A stretch of 10,477 bases of DNA from positions 1 through 10,477 of the forward strand of contig CAAFMM010000217.1 of the NCBI GenBank assembly GCA_900764025.1, in the 5' to 3' direction. A model generated the notes under the pieces. The model saw only the letters and a list, made by a program, of their open reading frames with translations. It was not told the DNA's origin and did no database searches. Positions 1 to 7,400 of the stretch are shown here, piece by piece; the stretch's first letter is position 1, and every line of letters begins with the position of its first letter. Source of the stretch: an uncultured Collinsella sp. GTDB lineage: Bacteria > Actinomycetota > Coriobacteriia > Coriobacteriales > Coriobacteriaceae. The position numbers and the translations under genes are program-made.

Positions 1-90
1 TCACGCGAGGACGGAGGGCCGGAATGGGGCGACAGGGCCGTGTGGGAGGACCTCCACCACAGGGACCCGTACCCGTTCTGGCTGGATTAA
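1..90 (+). CDS. 3' end of an unrecognised gene (partial)
   Basis: Frame 1 is open from the left edge to a TAA at 88-90 and encodes 29 residues ending in DPYPFWLD. The tail is rich in charged and aromatic residues (three Trp, several Asp/Glu), reads like the C-terminus of a soluble protein, and has no membrane segment. I do not recognise the family and too little is present to assign one. It converges on the minus-strand membrane protein gene, with about 54 bases between the two stop codons. It could also be a chance open stretch, because 90 bases is short in high-GC DNA; the coding call rests on the frame reaching the edge and on the lack of any better use for this DNA. Confidence 0.5.
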   Translation, partial: SREDGGPEWGDRAVWEDLHHRDPYPFWLD

Positions 91-144
91 TGGATGGAAA
101 CGGATGTTCTATCGGGACACACATTTTGTCCTATAAGCCCCGTT

Positions 145-510
145 TTAGCCCTCGGCGATGCTGTCGAGAATGCTGCGCATGATGGATACCAGGATGCTGC
201 CCATAAAGGCCGATCCAAAGCTGGCGATGGAGATACCCGCGCCCAGCAGATTGACCGACAGGTAGCTGGCCAGCTCGAGCATAAAGCTGTTGACTACGAG
301 CTGAAAAATACCAAGCGTAATAATAGTGAGCGGCAGCGAGATAACCGTGAGGAACGGCTTGACGAGCGAGTCGACGATGTTGAGGAACAGTCCCACAAAG
401 GCGAAACAGACCCAGGCCTCGGCAAAACCGAAGGGTTGGATGCCGGGGACGAGGAACGTGGCGATCGCGATGGCGATCGAAGTAAAGAGCCAGTTAAGCA
501 TAAAGCGCAT
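145..510 (-). CDS. Phage holin family 4 / YvlD-like small membrane protein
   Basis: This encodes 121 residues, nearly all hydrophobic, with four predicted membrane helices at about residues 5-23, 32-49, 54-80 and 92-113. The segment around residues 51-78 (KPFLTVISLPLTIITLG, then VVNSFML) matches the conserved core of the 'mycobacterial 4-TMS phage holin, superfamily IV' family, which includes B. subtilis YvlD, and the length is usual for it. Despite the name, most members are chromosomal membrane proteins with no lysis role. Nothing here suggests a prophage: no endolysin or phage structural genes are in view. The ATG at 508-510 is preceded by AAGAAAGGA (positions 519-527 on the minus strand) at 8 bases, which supports the start. 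I found no convincing promoter. Its function in the cell is unknown; envelope-stress roles have been proposed for relatives. Confidence 0.88.
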   Translation of the reverse strand: MRFMLNWLFTSIAIAIATFLVPGIQPFGFAEAWVCFAFVGLFLNIVDSLVKPFLTVISLPLTIITLGIFQLVVNSFMLELASYLSVNLLGAGISIASFGSAFMGSILVSIMRSILDSIAEG

Positions 511-518
511 GGTAGGGG

Positions 519-527
519 TCCTTTCTT
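519..527 (-). promoter_or_regulatory. Ribosome binding site of the holin-family gene
   Basis: On the minus strand this reads AAGAAAGGA, followed by eight bases and then the ATG. It fixes the start at 508-510 and fits the N-terminus MRFMLNW, which runs straight into the first membrane helix. Confidence 0.65.
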
Positions 528-698
528 GCGCGGGGGGAGTTGGTGGCGCGTGAAGCAGCTTGCCGTGGCGACTTGGACGGCTGCGCGAACGCGGGGCCTT
601 GCCTGGATGCCCATTGTCGCAAATATTCGTGGAGCTTACGTGCGCATTCGGTTTCTAAACGGCGTTCGTCCTGAAAAACGCGCCGCTGGCAGAGAGTC
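528..698. other. Intergenic stretch with no recognised element
   Basis: This is the left part of the gap between the divergently transcribed holin-family and YerC-like genes. It should carry the holin-gene promoter on the minus strand. I see only weak -10-like matches (near 613-618 and 622-627, minus strand) without a matching -35, so I assign none. Open frames through it are antisense or spurious and lack a ribosome binding site. No tRNA, repeat or strong hairpin is visible. Confidence 0.5.
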
Positions 699-729
699 TT
701 GTCGCTTTAGTTTGGTGGTGTGCTAAACT
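699..729 (+). promoter_or_regulatory. Candidate promoter of the YerC-like gene
   Basis: TTGTCG at 699-704 resembles a -35, and TAAACT at 724-729 is a good -10, extended upstream by TGC (721-723). The spacer of 19 bases is longer than the ideal 17, but an extended -10 tolerates this. Transcription would start near 735-737, at the left arm of the palindrome described next, leaving a leader of about 100 bases before the ATG at 835. Confidence 0.5.
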
Positions 730-734
730 GCTAC

Positions 735-758
735 GGGCAAAAGCCACAGGCGTTGCCC
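735..758 (+). promoter_or_regulatory. Palindrome over the predicted transcription start (candidate operator or leader hairpin)
   Basis: GGGCAA (735-740) is matched by TTGCCC (753-758), and inside it GCC (743-745) is matched by GGC (749-751) around an ACA loop. The result is a nine-pair hairpin with a small AA/G internal bulge. It begins six bases after the predicted -10, so as DNA it could be a repressor operator over +1, and as RNA it would be the 5' end of the transcript. No T-run follows, so it is not a normal terminator. The function is inferred from position only; the neighbouring TrpR-like protein is one possible ligand. Confidence 0.4.
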
Positions 759-770
759 TATTGCATAGAA

Positions 771-787
771 CGGGCGAACGATGCCCG
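771..787 (+). promoter_or_regulatory. Second small leader hairpin
   Basis: CGGGC (771-775) pairs with GCCCG (783-787), with a possible extra G-T pair, around a five- to seven-base loop. It lies 12 bases after the first palindrome and overlaps the ATG of the 16-codon leader ORF at 781, so folding would hide that start. In GC-rich DNA a five-pair stem can arise by chance, so this alone is weak. Confidence 0.25.
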
Positions 788-831
788 ATGTCAGTATCAA
801 CTTCGATGCCTTTTGGCGGGTTTGGCGGTGA
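781..831 (+). CDS. Possible leader peptide ORF with two Trp codons
   Basis: An ATG at 781 opens a 16-codon frame encoding MPDVSINFDAFWRVWR and ends at TGA 829-831, three bases before the ATG of the YerC-like gene. Two of the last five codons are TGG (Trp). The spacing would allow translational coupling. Against it: no good Shine-Dalgarno precedes 781 (only GGGCG nearby), and the two Trp codons fall in a short tandem repeat (TTTGGCGG twice), so they may simply reflect local sequence. I list it as possible because it lies in the leader of a TrpR-related gene. Confidence 0.2.
   Translation: MPDVSINFDAFWRVWR
812..829 (+). repeat. Two tandem 9-base copies upstream of the YerC-like gene
   Basis: TTTGGCGGG (812-820) is followed directly by TTTGGCGGT (821-829). 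The second copy supplies GGCGG, the only purine-rich ribosome-binding-like stretch before the ATG at 835. The repeat could be a duplicated weak ribosome binding site or a pair of direct-repeat protein half-sites. The observation is solid; any function is inference. Confidence 0.4.
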
Positions 832-834
832 TCG

Positions 835-1134
835 ATGAATATCGAGAACATGTTTGACAAGCCTGATGTCAAGCAGCTGGTCCACGCATTTAGCCTTTTG
901 GACGACGAGAAGGATATCCAAGCGTTTTTGACCGATATCTGCACGCCGCGCGAGATTTGCGATCTATCGCAGCGTCTGCAGGTCGCGCGTTACCTGGACG
1001 AGGGCGAGCCTTATGTTGAGGTTCAAGCCCGTACTGGCGCTTCGTCCACCACGGTGAGCCGTGTGTCCAAGGCGCTCAACGGCGAGTACGGTGGCTACCG
1101 CAAAATCCTCATTAAGCTGGAGGACGGCGAGTAG
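835..1134 (+). CDS. yerC: YerC/YecD family TrpR-related DNA-binding protein
   Basis: This 99-residue protein matches the YerC/YecD family, relatives of the Trp repressor, in length and motif order. An N-terminal helical part (residues 8-33) is followed by TPRE (37-40) and SQR (45-47), the conserved helix preceding the DNA-binding unit. A helix-turn-helix then spans about residues 59-81 (YVEVQARTGASSTTVSRV), with GGY at 86-88 near the end. TrpR relatives bind operators as dimers through this helix-turn-helix, but the effector and targets of YerC-type proteins are not clear, and the tryptophan-binding role of TrpR should not be assumed. The ATG at 835 has a weak GGCGG upstream, and no longer in-frame start exists because TGA occurs at 829-831. 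A terminator follows directly, so it appears to be a single-gene transcript. The palindrome near +1 makes autoregulation possible. Confidence 0.92.
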   Translation: MNIENMFDKPDVKQLVHAFSLLDDEKDIQAFLTDICTPREICDLSQRLQVARYLDEGEPYVEVQARTGASSTTVSRVSKALNGEYGGYRKILIKLEDGE

Positions 1135-1157
1135 GCCGCGCCATAAACGAATTGTAC

Positions 1158-1185
1158 AAAACCGCTCCTCCGGGGGCGGTTTTTA
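1158..1185 (+). terminator. Intrinsic terminator after the YerC-like gene
   Basis: ACCGCTCC (1161-1168) pairs with GGGGCGGT (1173-1180), including one G-T pair, around the tetraloop TCCG, and a run of Ts starts at 1180. The stem is preceded by AAA, so it could also work weakly on the other strand. It lies 24 bases after the stop codon and separates this gene's transcription from the addB-addA pair. Confidence 0.9.
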
Positions 1186-1248
1186 TATGCCCGCAATCGG
1201 CTGGTGCGTTGGGGTCAGGTTGCTTTGTACCAAAAGATGGAGCTGCGG

Positions 1249-1278
1249 TGGCAATGTGTCCGCTTGGGCGGGTAGGAT
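1249..1278 (+). promoter_or_regulatory. Weak candidate promoter for addB-addA
   Basis: TAGGAT at 1273-1278 is a plausible -10. The only -35-like match at a suitable distance is TGGCAA (1249-1254; 3 of 6 consensus bases, 18-base spacer). A promoter is expected somewhere between the terminator and the ATG at 1318, and this is the best candidate I see. It is a weak call. Confidence 0.3.
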
Positions 1279-1309
1279 GGATGCATTGATTATTGCGAAC
1301 AGTTTGAGC

Positions 1310-1314
1310 GGAGG
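1310..1314 (+). promoter_or_regulatory. Ribosome binding site of addB
   Basis: GGAGG sits only three bases before the ATG at 1318, shorter than usual, but it is the strongest match in the leader. The in-frame codons upstream reach a TAG at 1273-1275 with no better start, so 1318 is retained. Confidence 0.6.
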
Positions 1315-1317
1315 ACC

Positions 1318-4300
1318 ATGCCTGTTCGAATCTATACCACCAATGCCGGCACGGATTTGAGTGATGCCGAGTCGGCGCTGCTTGCCGACCTTGTTGACTG
1401 CCACGGACGTGCCGTGCTGCTGACACCTACGTTTGCCGAGCTCGACCTGTGCCGTCATGATGCGGCGGAAGCCGGGATTTCGCTGGGTATTGACTACAAG
1501 ACGCCTACATCGTGGCTTCGCTCGCTTTGGGAGCTTTTGGGCGACGGGCGCGGTTTCGTCGACAACCTGCAGCGCCAGATGCTGTTCTCGGACATGGTCA
1601 CGCGTCTCGACGATGCCGACCTGCAGCCACTTTCGCGCAGCCAGGGCACAGTGCGCATGCTCGCGCGCATGGCCCGCGACGTGTTGCCGGGCGTTGCGGG
1701 GACGGGTGCCGAACGATGCCGTGGCGACAACTGCCAGCCTGAGCCAAAAAGCGATGCCGAGGCTCGTGTGTTCGAGCTTTTGCGCGCCTACGCGGGCGGT
1801 TTGGACCGTCGAGATATGGTTGAGCCCTGCGAGGCAGCTGACATTATGACCAGTGTCCTGGCCGATAGCCTGCCAGCGTGCACTCGCGCCGTATGCGTGC
1901 GCGGTATCACGTCGTTTACGCACGGTCTGCTCGAGCTGCTGTCTGCCGTGGCGAACAATGGGGGAGAGGTCGTCGTGCTGCTTGCCCGCGAGCAGGCGGC
2001 GATGCGCGAGGAGCTTGCCGCGGCATTTGATGCCCGCGATGTGTTGTTTGAGATCGCGCCGCTAGGGGAGGGTGTCGGCGCGTCTGATGCCGCTTGCGGG
2101 ACCGCCGCTCAGCCTGCCTTTATTGAGGTCGCTGGCCCCCATGCCCGTGCTCATGTCTATGCGGACGCAATTGATGATCTGGTAAAAACGTGCCGGGGTT
2201 TCGAGGTCGACGGCGCCTCTGCCGACCCCGTGCGTGTGCTTGCCGTTTCCGCCCGGGCACCCCAGCTGTTCGGTGAGCTCGCCTCTCGTCTGGCGGCTCG
2301 TCACATTGCGGCCGAGACGGCTGAGTTCACGGCGTTTTCCCAGTCCATCGCGGGCAGGCAGTTTACGGCGCTCACCAACCTGATCGAGCGTATGAAAGCC
2401 GCCGACGAGGGCACCGCTTCCAAGACCGAGTGGTGGCCCGCGCCGGAGCTTGCCGACTGGATTTATAGCCCGCTTTCGGGTGCCGACGCCGCGAGCGCCC
2501 GCGGCTTCGACAAGAACATGCGCCTGTCGCGCAACAAGACCACTGCGGGCGTCAAGAGCCTGCTGCAGAGCGTGCAGGGCCAGGTGAGGGGCGCCCGCAA
2601 GGCCGCCAGCGAAGATAACTGGTTTAAGAACGTGCCATGCGTGGTCTCGGACGTGTTTCAGGCACTGTGGCGCGACAAACCCGTGACGGCGCTCAAGGCC
2701 ATGCTCGCCGTTGCCGAGGCGCTGCCCGATCGTGCTCTAGGCGGCCTTGACGGCCAGGCCCGTCGCCAGGCAGAGACGGCTTTGCTGCGCCATGCCATCG
2801 ACATCCTTATGAACGATGCTCGCGCGCTCGACGTGTCGCAGGCCGCGACCGTACCGGTTCTCGACGGCGTTCGAACCAAGGTGGACAAGCGCAGTACCGC
2901 TTACGATTACGAGACCTACGAGGTCGATCGCACACCACGGGCGCATGCGCGCTTCGTGTCGCTTGCCGATGCGTCGGTTCTTCGCCCTGGCAGCTACGAT
3001 GCCGTGTTGTTTGCCGATGTCGACCTAGACAGCTATCCGCTTTCGCACGAAGAGGGCCCGCTTGCCACGTTGACGGCCGAGCTGCGCCGCGACGGCGTGT
3101 CTTTGGAGCCTGCCGCTCTGCTGCGCGTGCGCTTTGGCCGTGCGATGCAGGCGGCGAGTGGTCCGGTCGCGCTCGCCCGCGTGACGCACGATCGCCAGGC
3201 ACGCGAGTGCTACCCGGCAGCCGTATGGACCGAGCTGCGGGCACATGCCGAGGCCGCTGGCGCTGCCAAGCCCACGCGCGTGGGCGAGGGCGATATCATC
3301 GCCGACTTTGATTCCGCTGCAGGCGAAGGTCTTAGGCGCGAGCGCGTGACCTGCGAAGCTCCTCAGCATCTGAGCGATGAAGCCATTCCGTATCTGGTCC
3401 TGCGCCGTCGCGATGGCGAGGGCGAGGACGCGCCGCTCGTGCCGCGTCTGACGTCCGCCTCGCAGATCGAGGCCTATTCCACCTGCCCGCTGTGCTGGTT
3501 CGTGTCGTATCGCGTCAAGCCCCAGTCCATCGATGCGGGCTTTGGCAACATGGAGAAGGGTAACTTCGTCCACGACGTGCTGGAGCACTTGCATGCGCGT
3601 CTTCCGCAGGAGGGCATGGAGCGCGTGACGCCCATGAATCTGCCGCGCGCGAAGGAGCTGCTGCACGAGGTCTTTGCCGAGACCTTGGCCGAGCACGCCG
3701 GCAAGCGCGGTACCGAGGGCCCGCTGGTGCCGCTCTCTCCAGTGGAGGAGCGCCAGGTGGCCGAGATTCTGCCGCAGCTGGAGGGCGTGCTCGCCTACGA
3801 GTCCGAGGCACTTGCCCCCTTTGCGCCACGCTACCTTGAGTTCGCCTTTAATGAGCTTAAGGTCGAGTATGCCGGTTGGCCGCTCGGTGGGCGCATTGAC
3901 CGCGTGGACGTGGATGCCGAGAACCGTGCCGTGGTGATCGACTACAAACATCGCTCGGGCGTCGAGGAGTATAAGCTTGCCGACCCCACGGTGTTCGACG
4001 AGAAGACGGGTGCGGTGCCCGCCGACGACCCGCGCTGGCTGCCGCCGCATACCCAGACGCTCATCTATGCGCAGGCCATGCGCCGGGCGCTGGATCTGAA
4101 TACCCGTGCGGCGCTTTACTTTTCCACCAAGGGCGGCAAGCCCGCGCTGCGCGGTGCCGCGAGCGCCGAGCTGTTGGAGCAGGAGCGCGGCGACGGCCGC
4201 ATTCCGGGCCTTAAGAAGGGCTTCCCGGGCGAGGGCGGCAACATGGACTTCGATGTGCTGCTCGACCGCGTGGAAGCTGACATTGCCGAGCGGCTGCGCG

Positions 4301-4407
4301 AGCTCGAGGCGGGCGTCGTGACGGCGGTCGATCCGACGTCGGCGCAGGCTGCACACGCGCACTGTTCGTATAACCACGAAGGAACGTTTGTAAGGAGGGA
4401 CGTGTAG
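1318..4407 (+). CDS. addB: AddB-like PD-(D/E)XK nuclease subunit of a helicase-nuclease
   Basis: This 1029-residue protein is the likely partner of AddA in double-strand-break end resection before RecA-dependent repair. The C-terminal third is a RecB-family nuclease: His752 in NFVHDVLE, Asp861 in GRIDRVDVD, Asp875 and Lys877 in VVIDYKHR, and Gln913/Tyr917 in HTQTLIYA. This is the full catalytic set, so it should cut DNA. The N-terminal two thirds should be the helicase-like fold of AddB, but I see no Walker A (GxGKT/S) near the start, so it is probably not an ATPase. AddB usually has a 4Fe-4S cluster held by one Cys before the nuclease core and three near the C-terminus. Here the first is present (Cys723 in TCPLC, with an extra Cys726), but only one Cys (Cys1016) remains at the end. 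The protein is a little shorter than Firmicute AddB (about 1,150). addA starts three bases after its stop. A divergent RecB-like nuclease is the alternative label. Confidence 0.85.
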   Translation: MPVRIYTTNAGTDLSDAESALLADLVDCHGRAVLLTPTFAELDLCRHDAAEAGISLGIDYKTPTSWLRSLWELLGDGRGFVDNLQRQMLFSDMVTRLDDADLQPLSRSQGTVRMLARMARDVLPGVAGTGAERCRGDNCQPEPKSDAEARVFELLRAYAGGLDRRDMVEPCEAADIMTSVLADSLPACTRAVCVRGITSFTHGLLELLSAVANNGGEVVVLLAREQAAMREELAAAFDARDVLFEIAPLGEGVGASDAACGTAAQPAFIEVAGPHARAHVYADAIDDLVKTCRGFEVDGASADPVRVLAVSARAPQLFGELASRLAARHIAAETAEFTAFSQSIAGRQFTALTNLIERMKAADEGTASKTEWWPAPELADWIYSPLSGADAASARGFDKNMRLSRNKTTAGVKSLLQSVQGQVRGARKAASEDNWFKNVPCVVSDVFQALWRDKPVTALKAMLAVAEALPDRALGGLDGQARRQAETALLRHAIDILMNDARALDVSQAATVPVLDGVRTKVDKRSTAYDYETYEVDRTPRAHARFVSLADASVLRPGSYDAVLFADVDLDSYPLSHEEGPLATLTAELRRDGVSLEPAALLRVRFGRAMQAASGPVALARVTHDRQARECYPAAVWTELRAHAEAAGAAKPTRVGEGDIIADFDSAAGEGLRRERVTCEAPQHLSDEAIPYLVLRRRDGEGEDAPLVPRLTSASQIEAYSTCPLCWFVSYRVKPQSIDAGFGNMEKGNFVHDVLEHLHARLPQEGMERVTPMNLPRAKELLHEVFAETLAEHAGKRGTEGPLVPLSPVEERQVAEILPQLEGVLAYESEALAPFAPRYLEFAFNELKVEYAGWPLGGRIDRVDVDAENRAVVIDYKHRSGVEEYKLADPTVFDEKTGAVPADDPRWLPPHTQTLIYAQAMRRALDLNTRAALYFSTKGGKPALRGAASAELLEQERGDGRIPGLKKGFPGEGGNMDFDVLLDRVEADIAERLRELEAGVVTAVDPTSAQAAHAHCSYNHEGTFVRRDV
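4394..4398 (+). promoter_or_regulatory. Ribosome binding site of addA, inside the end of addB
   Basis: GGAGG lies within the last codons of addB, 12 bases before the ATG at 4411. With only three bases between the addB stop and this ATG, addA translation is probably coupled to addB, giving matched amounts of the two subunits. Confidence 0.6.
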
Positions 4408-4410
4408 ACC

Positions 4411-7400
4411 ATGGATCTTTCGACTTTGATGCCGCAACAGCTGCAAGTCGTCAAAACGCTCGACCGCCCGTTGTTTGTCTCGGCGGGTGCCGGCTCGGGC
4501 AAGACCTTTACCCTCACGCGCCGCATCGTCTACGCACTCTCGCCCGAATCCGGTCCGTTCGTTGAGCATCTGGATCAGGTGCTCGCCATTACCTTTACCA
4601 AAGATGCCGCGGCCGAGATTCGCGACCGCGTGCGCCGTGCGCTTATCGACGAGGGCATGGACGAGGAAGCACTGACCGTCGACGACGCTTGGATCTCGAC
4701 CATCCACGGCATGTGCTCGCGTATCCTGCGCGCGCATGCGTTGGAGCTGGGCATCGATCCCGAGTTTACGGTGCTTACCGATACCGATGAGCTTATGGAT
4801 CAGGCTGTCGAGCATGTGCTGGGCCGCGCGACAGCGCCCGATGCCGCTCCCGAGCTCGCGGCTTCGCTCAAAGCACTCTATGCCTGGTATCCCATGGCGG
4901 GCGAGGGCGGTTCCTTTGGCACCGGCACGACCATCAAGGGCCTGGTGCGCGACCTGCTGGAGCTGTCGAGCCAGTTGCCGGGCGGTATGGACGACGTGTG
5001 CGTGGCGCGCGGCCAGGCCGATACCTCGGCACTCGCCGATGCCTATCGCGCGGCGCTCGGCGCGAGCAAGGCAGCGACCGAAAAGGCGCAAGTGGCACTC
5101 GACGCCATCGACGCGTTTGAGGCGAGCGGCAAAACCATGGAGGATGCGGCGCGGCTTATGATGGCGTGCAGTATGCCGCGCGCGAGTAAGATGTTCCCAA
5201 AGGAGAATGTCGAGCTGCTCAAGGCAGAGGCTGCCGACACGTTCGTCAATATTGTGCTGGCTTGCGGTGACCCGGCACTTGATGCGCTGACGGGGCTTGC
5301 CCGTGCCGTAGAGGCGGAGTACCGTGCGCTCAAGGCCGACCAGTCCGCGCTCGACAATAACGATCTGTTGCGCATGGCATACGAGGCGCTGCGCGATCAT
5401 CCCGCCATCCGAGCCGCCTACGAGGGCCGCTTTAAGATGGTCATGATCGATGAGTTCCAAGATACCGACCAGATGCAGGTCGATTTGATCCGTTACCTGA
5501 CGGGCGCGGGGGAGCGCGCGCTGTGCACCGTGGGCGATGCGCAGCAGTCGATCTACCGCTTCCGCGGCGCCGAGGTCGAGGTGTTTCGCCGCCAGGAGCG
5601 CAAGGTGGGCTCCCCTGCTGCGCCCGAGACGGCTGTCGCATCCGATGCCCCCGCCGGCGAGCTCGTTAAGCTTGTGCGCAACTTCCGCAGCCACGACGAG
5701 GTGCTGCGCTATGTGGCACGCGTCTTTGACGGCGATACCGGTGGTTTGATGCAGGGGTTCTTGGATCTTGAGCCGAGTGACGATCGCGAGGACAAGCTCA
5801 AGGCAAAGGCTTCGCGCCGCCAGGCGCTGCTCGTTGCCGGCGGCAGCACCCAGGAGCGAACGCAGGCGAAAGCTCGTGCGATTGCGGAGCGGTTCCAAGC
5901 GCTCGTTAAAGCGGGCCAGCCCCAGGGCAGTATGGTGCTGCTGCTGGGGCGCATGACCAATGCCGACGTTTATGCCCAGGCTTTCCGCGACCAGGGACTC
6001 GACTGCGTTATCGCGGGCGGCTCGGTCTTTGCCCAGGCTGCCGAGGTGCAGACGGTGCGTGCCCTGGTGTGCGCGCTTGCTAACCCGGCCGATACGGCGC
6101 AGGGTCTTATGCCGCTGCTGGCCTCGCCGATGTTTGCACTCGGCGCCCAGGAGTTCCTGGCGCTGGCGACCAAGCTCGATGAGCAGACGGGCGAGACGTC
6201 GCGCCGCAACATCGATGCGGGTATCATGAGCGATTCCGATGTGCCGGGTTTGCAGAACCTGCCGCTCGTGACGCGCGCCCGCGAGGTGCTGCGCTACGCA
6301 CTTCGTCGTGTGGGGCGTGATTCGTTCGCCGCCGTCGCGCGCGACGTGGTCAATGCCTCCGGCTGGTTCGTGCGCCTGGCGCAGCGCGGCCCCGAGGGCA
6401 AGGCCATTGCTGCCAACGTGCTCAAGGCGCTCGACGCCGTGGCCGAGGCGGAGGCCGAGTTCGGTAACTCGCCGCGTTCCATCGCGCTGGCCTTCGATCG
6501 CTTCCTGGCGGGCAAGGAGGCGCCGGGTGCCCTCAACGAGGAGGGCGACGGCGCGGTGCGCATCATGACCGTGCATGCGTCCAAGGGTCTGGAGTATCCG
6601 GTCGTAGCGGTTGCCGAGTGTTTTGGCGTGCGTAAGTCCTCGGGTGCGGCACAGATGGGTCGCGTCGAGGGCGGAGCGCAGGTCGTGGCACTGCCGGCAC
6701 GCTTCGACGGCGTTAAGCTCGCCGACGGCACGTTCGTAAAGGGCGATGACGTCAAAAAGCAGTTTGAACACGCGTTTAAGGGCAAGGGCACGTCGCTGTG
6801 GTTGCCTCCGGAGCTCATGGAGGATGTATGCGCGACGGGCTCTCCCGCCGAGGCATTTGCCCGCCTGCGTAACGACGACCTGCAGCTTTCGCTCGAGGAG
6901 CGGGCCCGCTTGCTCTATGTTGCCATGACGCGAGCGCGCGAGTTGGTCATTCTGGCGATGGATGCCGGCGTGAGCCGCGGCAAGCTGTGTGCGCCGACCT
7001 TCGATGTCGAGACGGACCTGACCTACGACGTGCTGCGCCGTATTTTGCCGACCGACGCTCTGGACATGCCGCAGCTCGATGCCGACCGCCTGGTGTTCGA
7101 CAACTCCCAGCCGGGCGACTACGAGCTCATTTCGCTCGCGGACTTTACGTTTGGCGAGCAGGCGTTTGAGGCCAACGCTTCACTGGATGCCGAGGGCAGG
7201 CTTGTCCGCGGCGATGCGGAGGCGGAGGGTGCCGGTGCGGATGCCCGTGCCGCCGTTCCCGGTCCTGCCGACCCCGATCCCGATGCGTTTGAGCTTGTGT
7301 ATCCCCAGGCAGTGGGCGTGCGCATGGGCACCTGTCCGTTCCCGGCGCGTGACTCGTATAGCTACTCGTCAATCGCCGCGGCGCTCCATGCCGAGACGGA

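Noticed and set aside
114..132. Small hairpin GGACA...TGTCC between the converging partial gene and holin-family gene
   Set aside because: It has only five pairs and no T-run on either strand, too weak to call a terminator.
145..510. Holin-family gene as a sign of a prophage or lysis cassette
   Set aside because: The family name is misleading: members are common chromosomal membrane proteins. There is no endolysin, integrase, att site or phage structural gene nearby.
94..726. Plus-strand open frame of 210 codons across the holin-family gene
   Set aside because: It overlaps the clear membrane protein on the other strand, its translation is a charged low-complexity sequence, and it has no ribosome binding site.
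3025..6771. Minus-strand open frame of 1248 codons opposite addB and addA
   Set aside because: It is antisense to two well-supported genes with full motif sets, its predicted protein is low in complexity and rich in His, Arg, Gly and Ala with no known domain, and it spans the addB-addA junction. It is a product of high-GC codon use.
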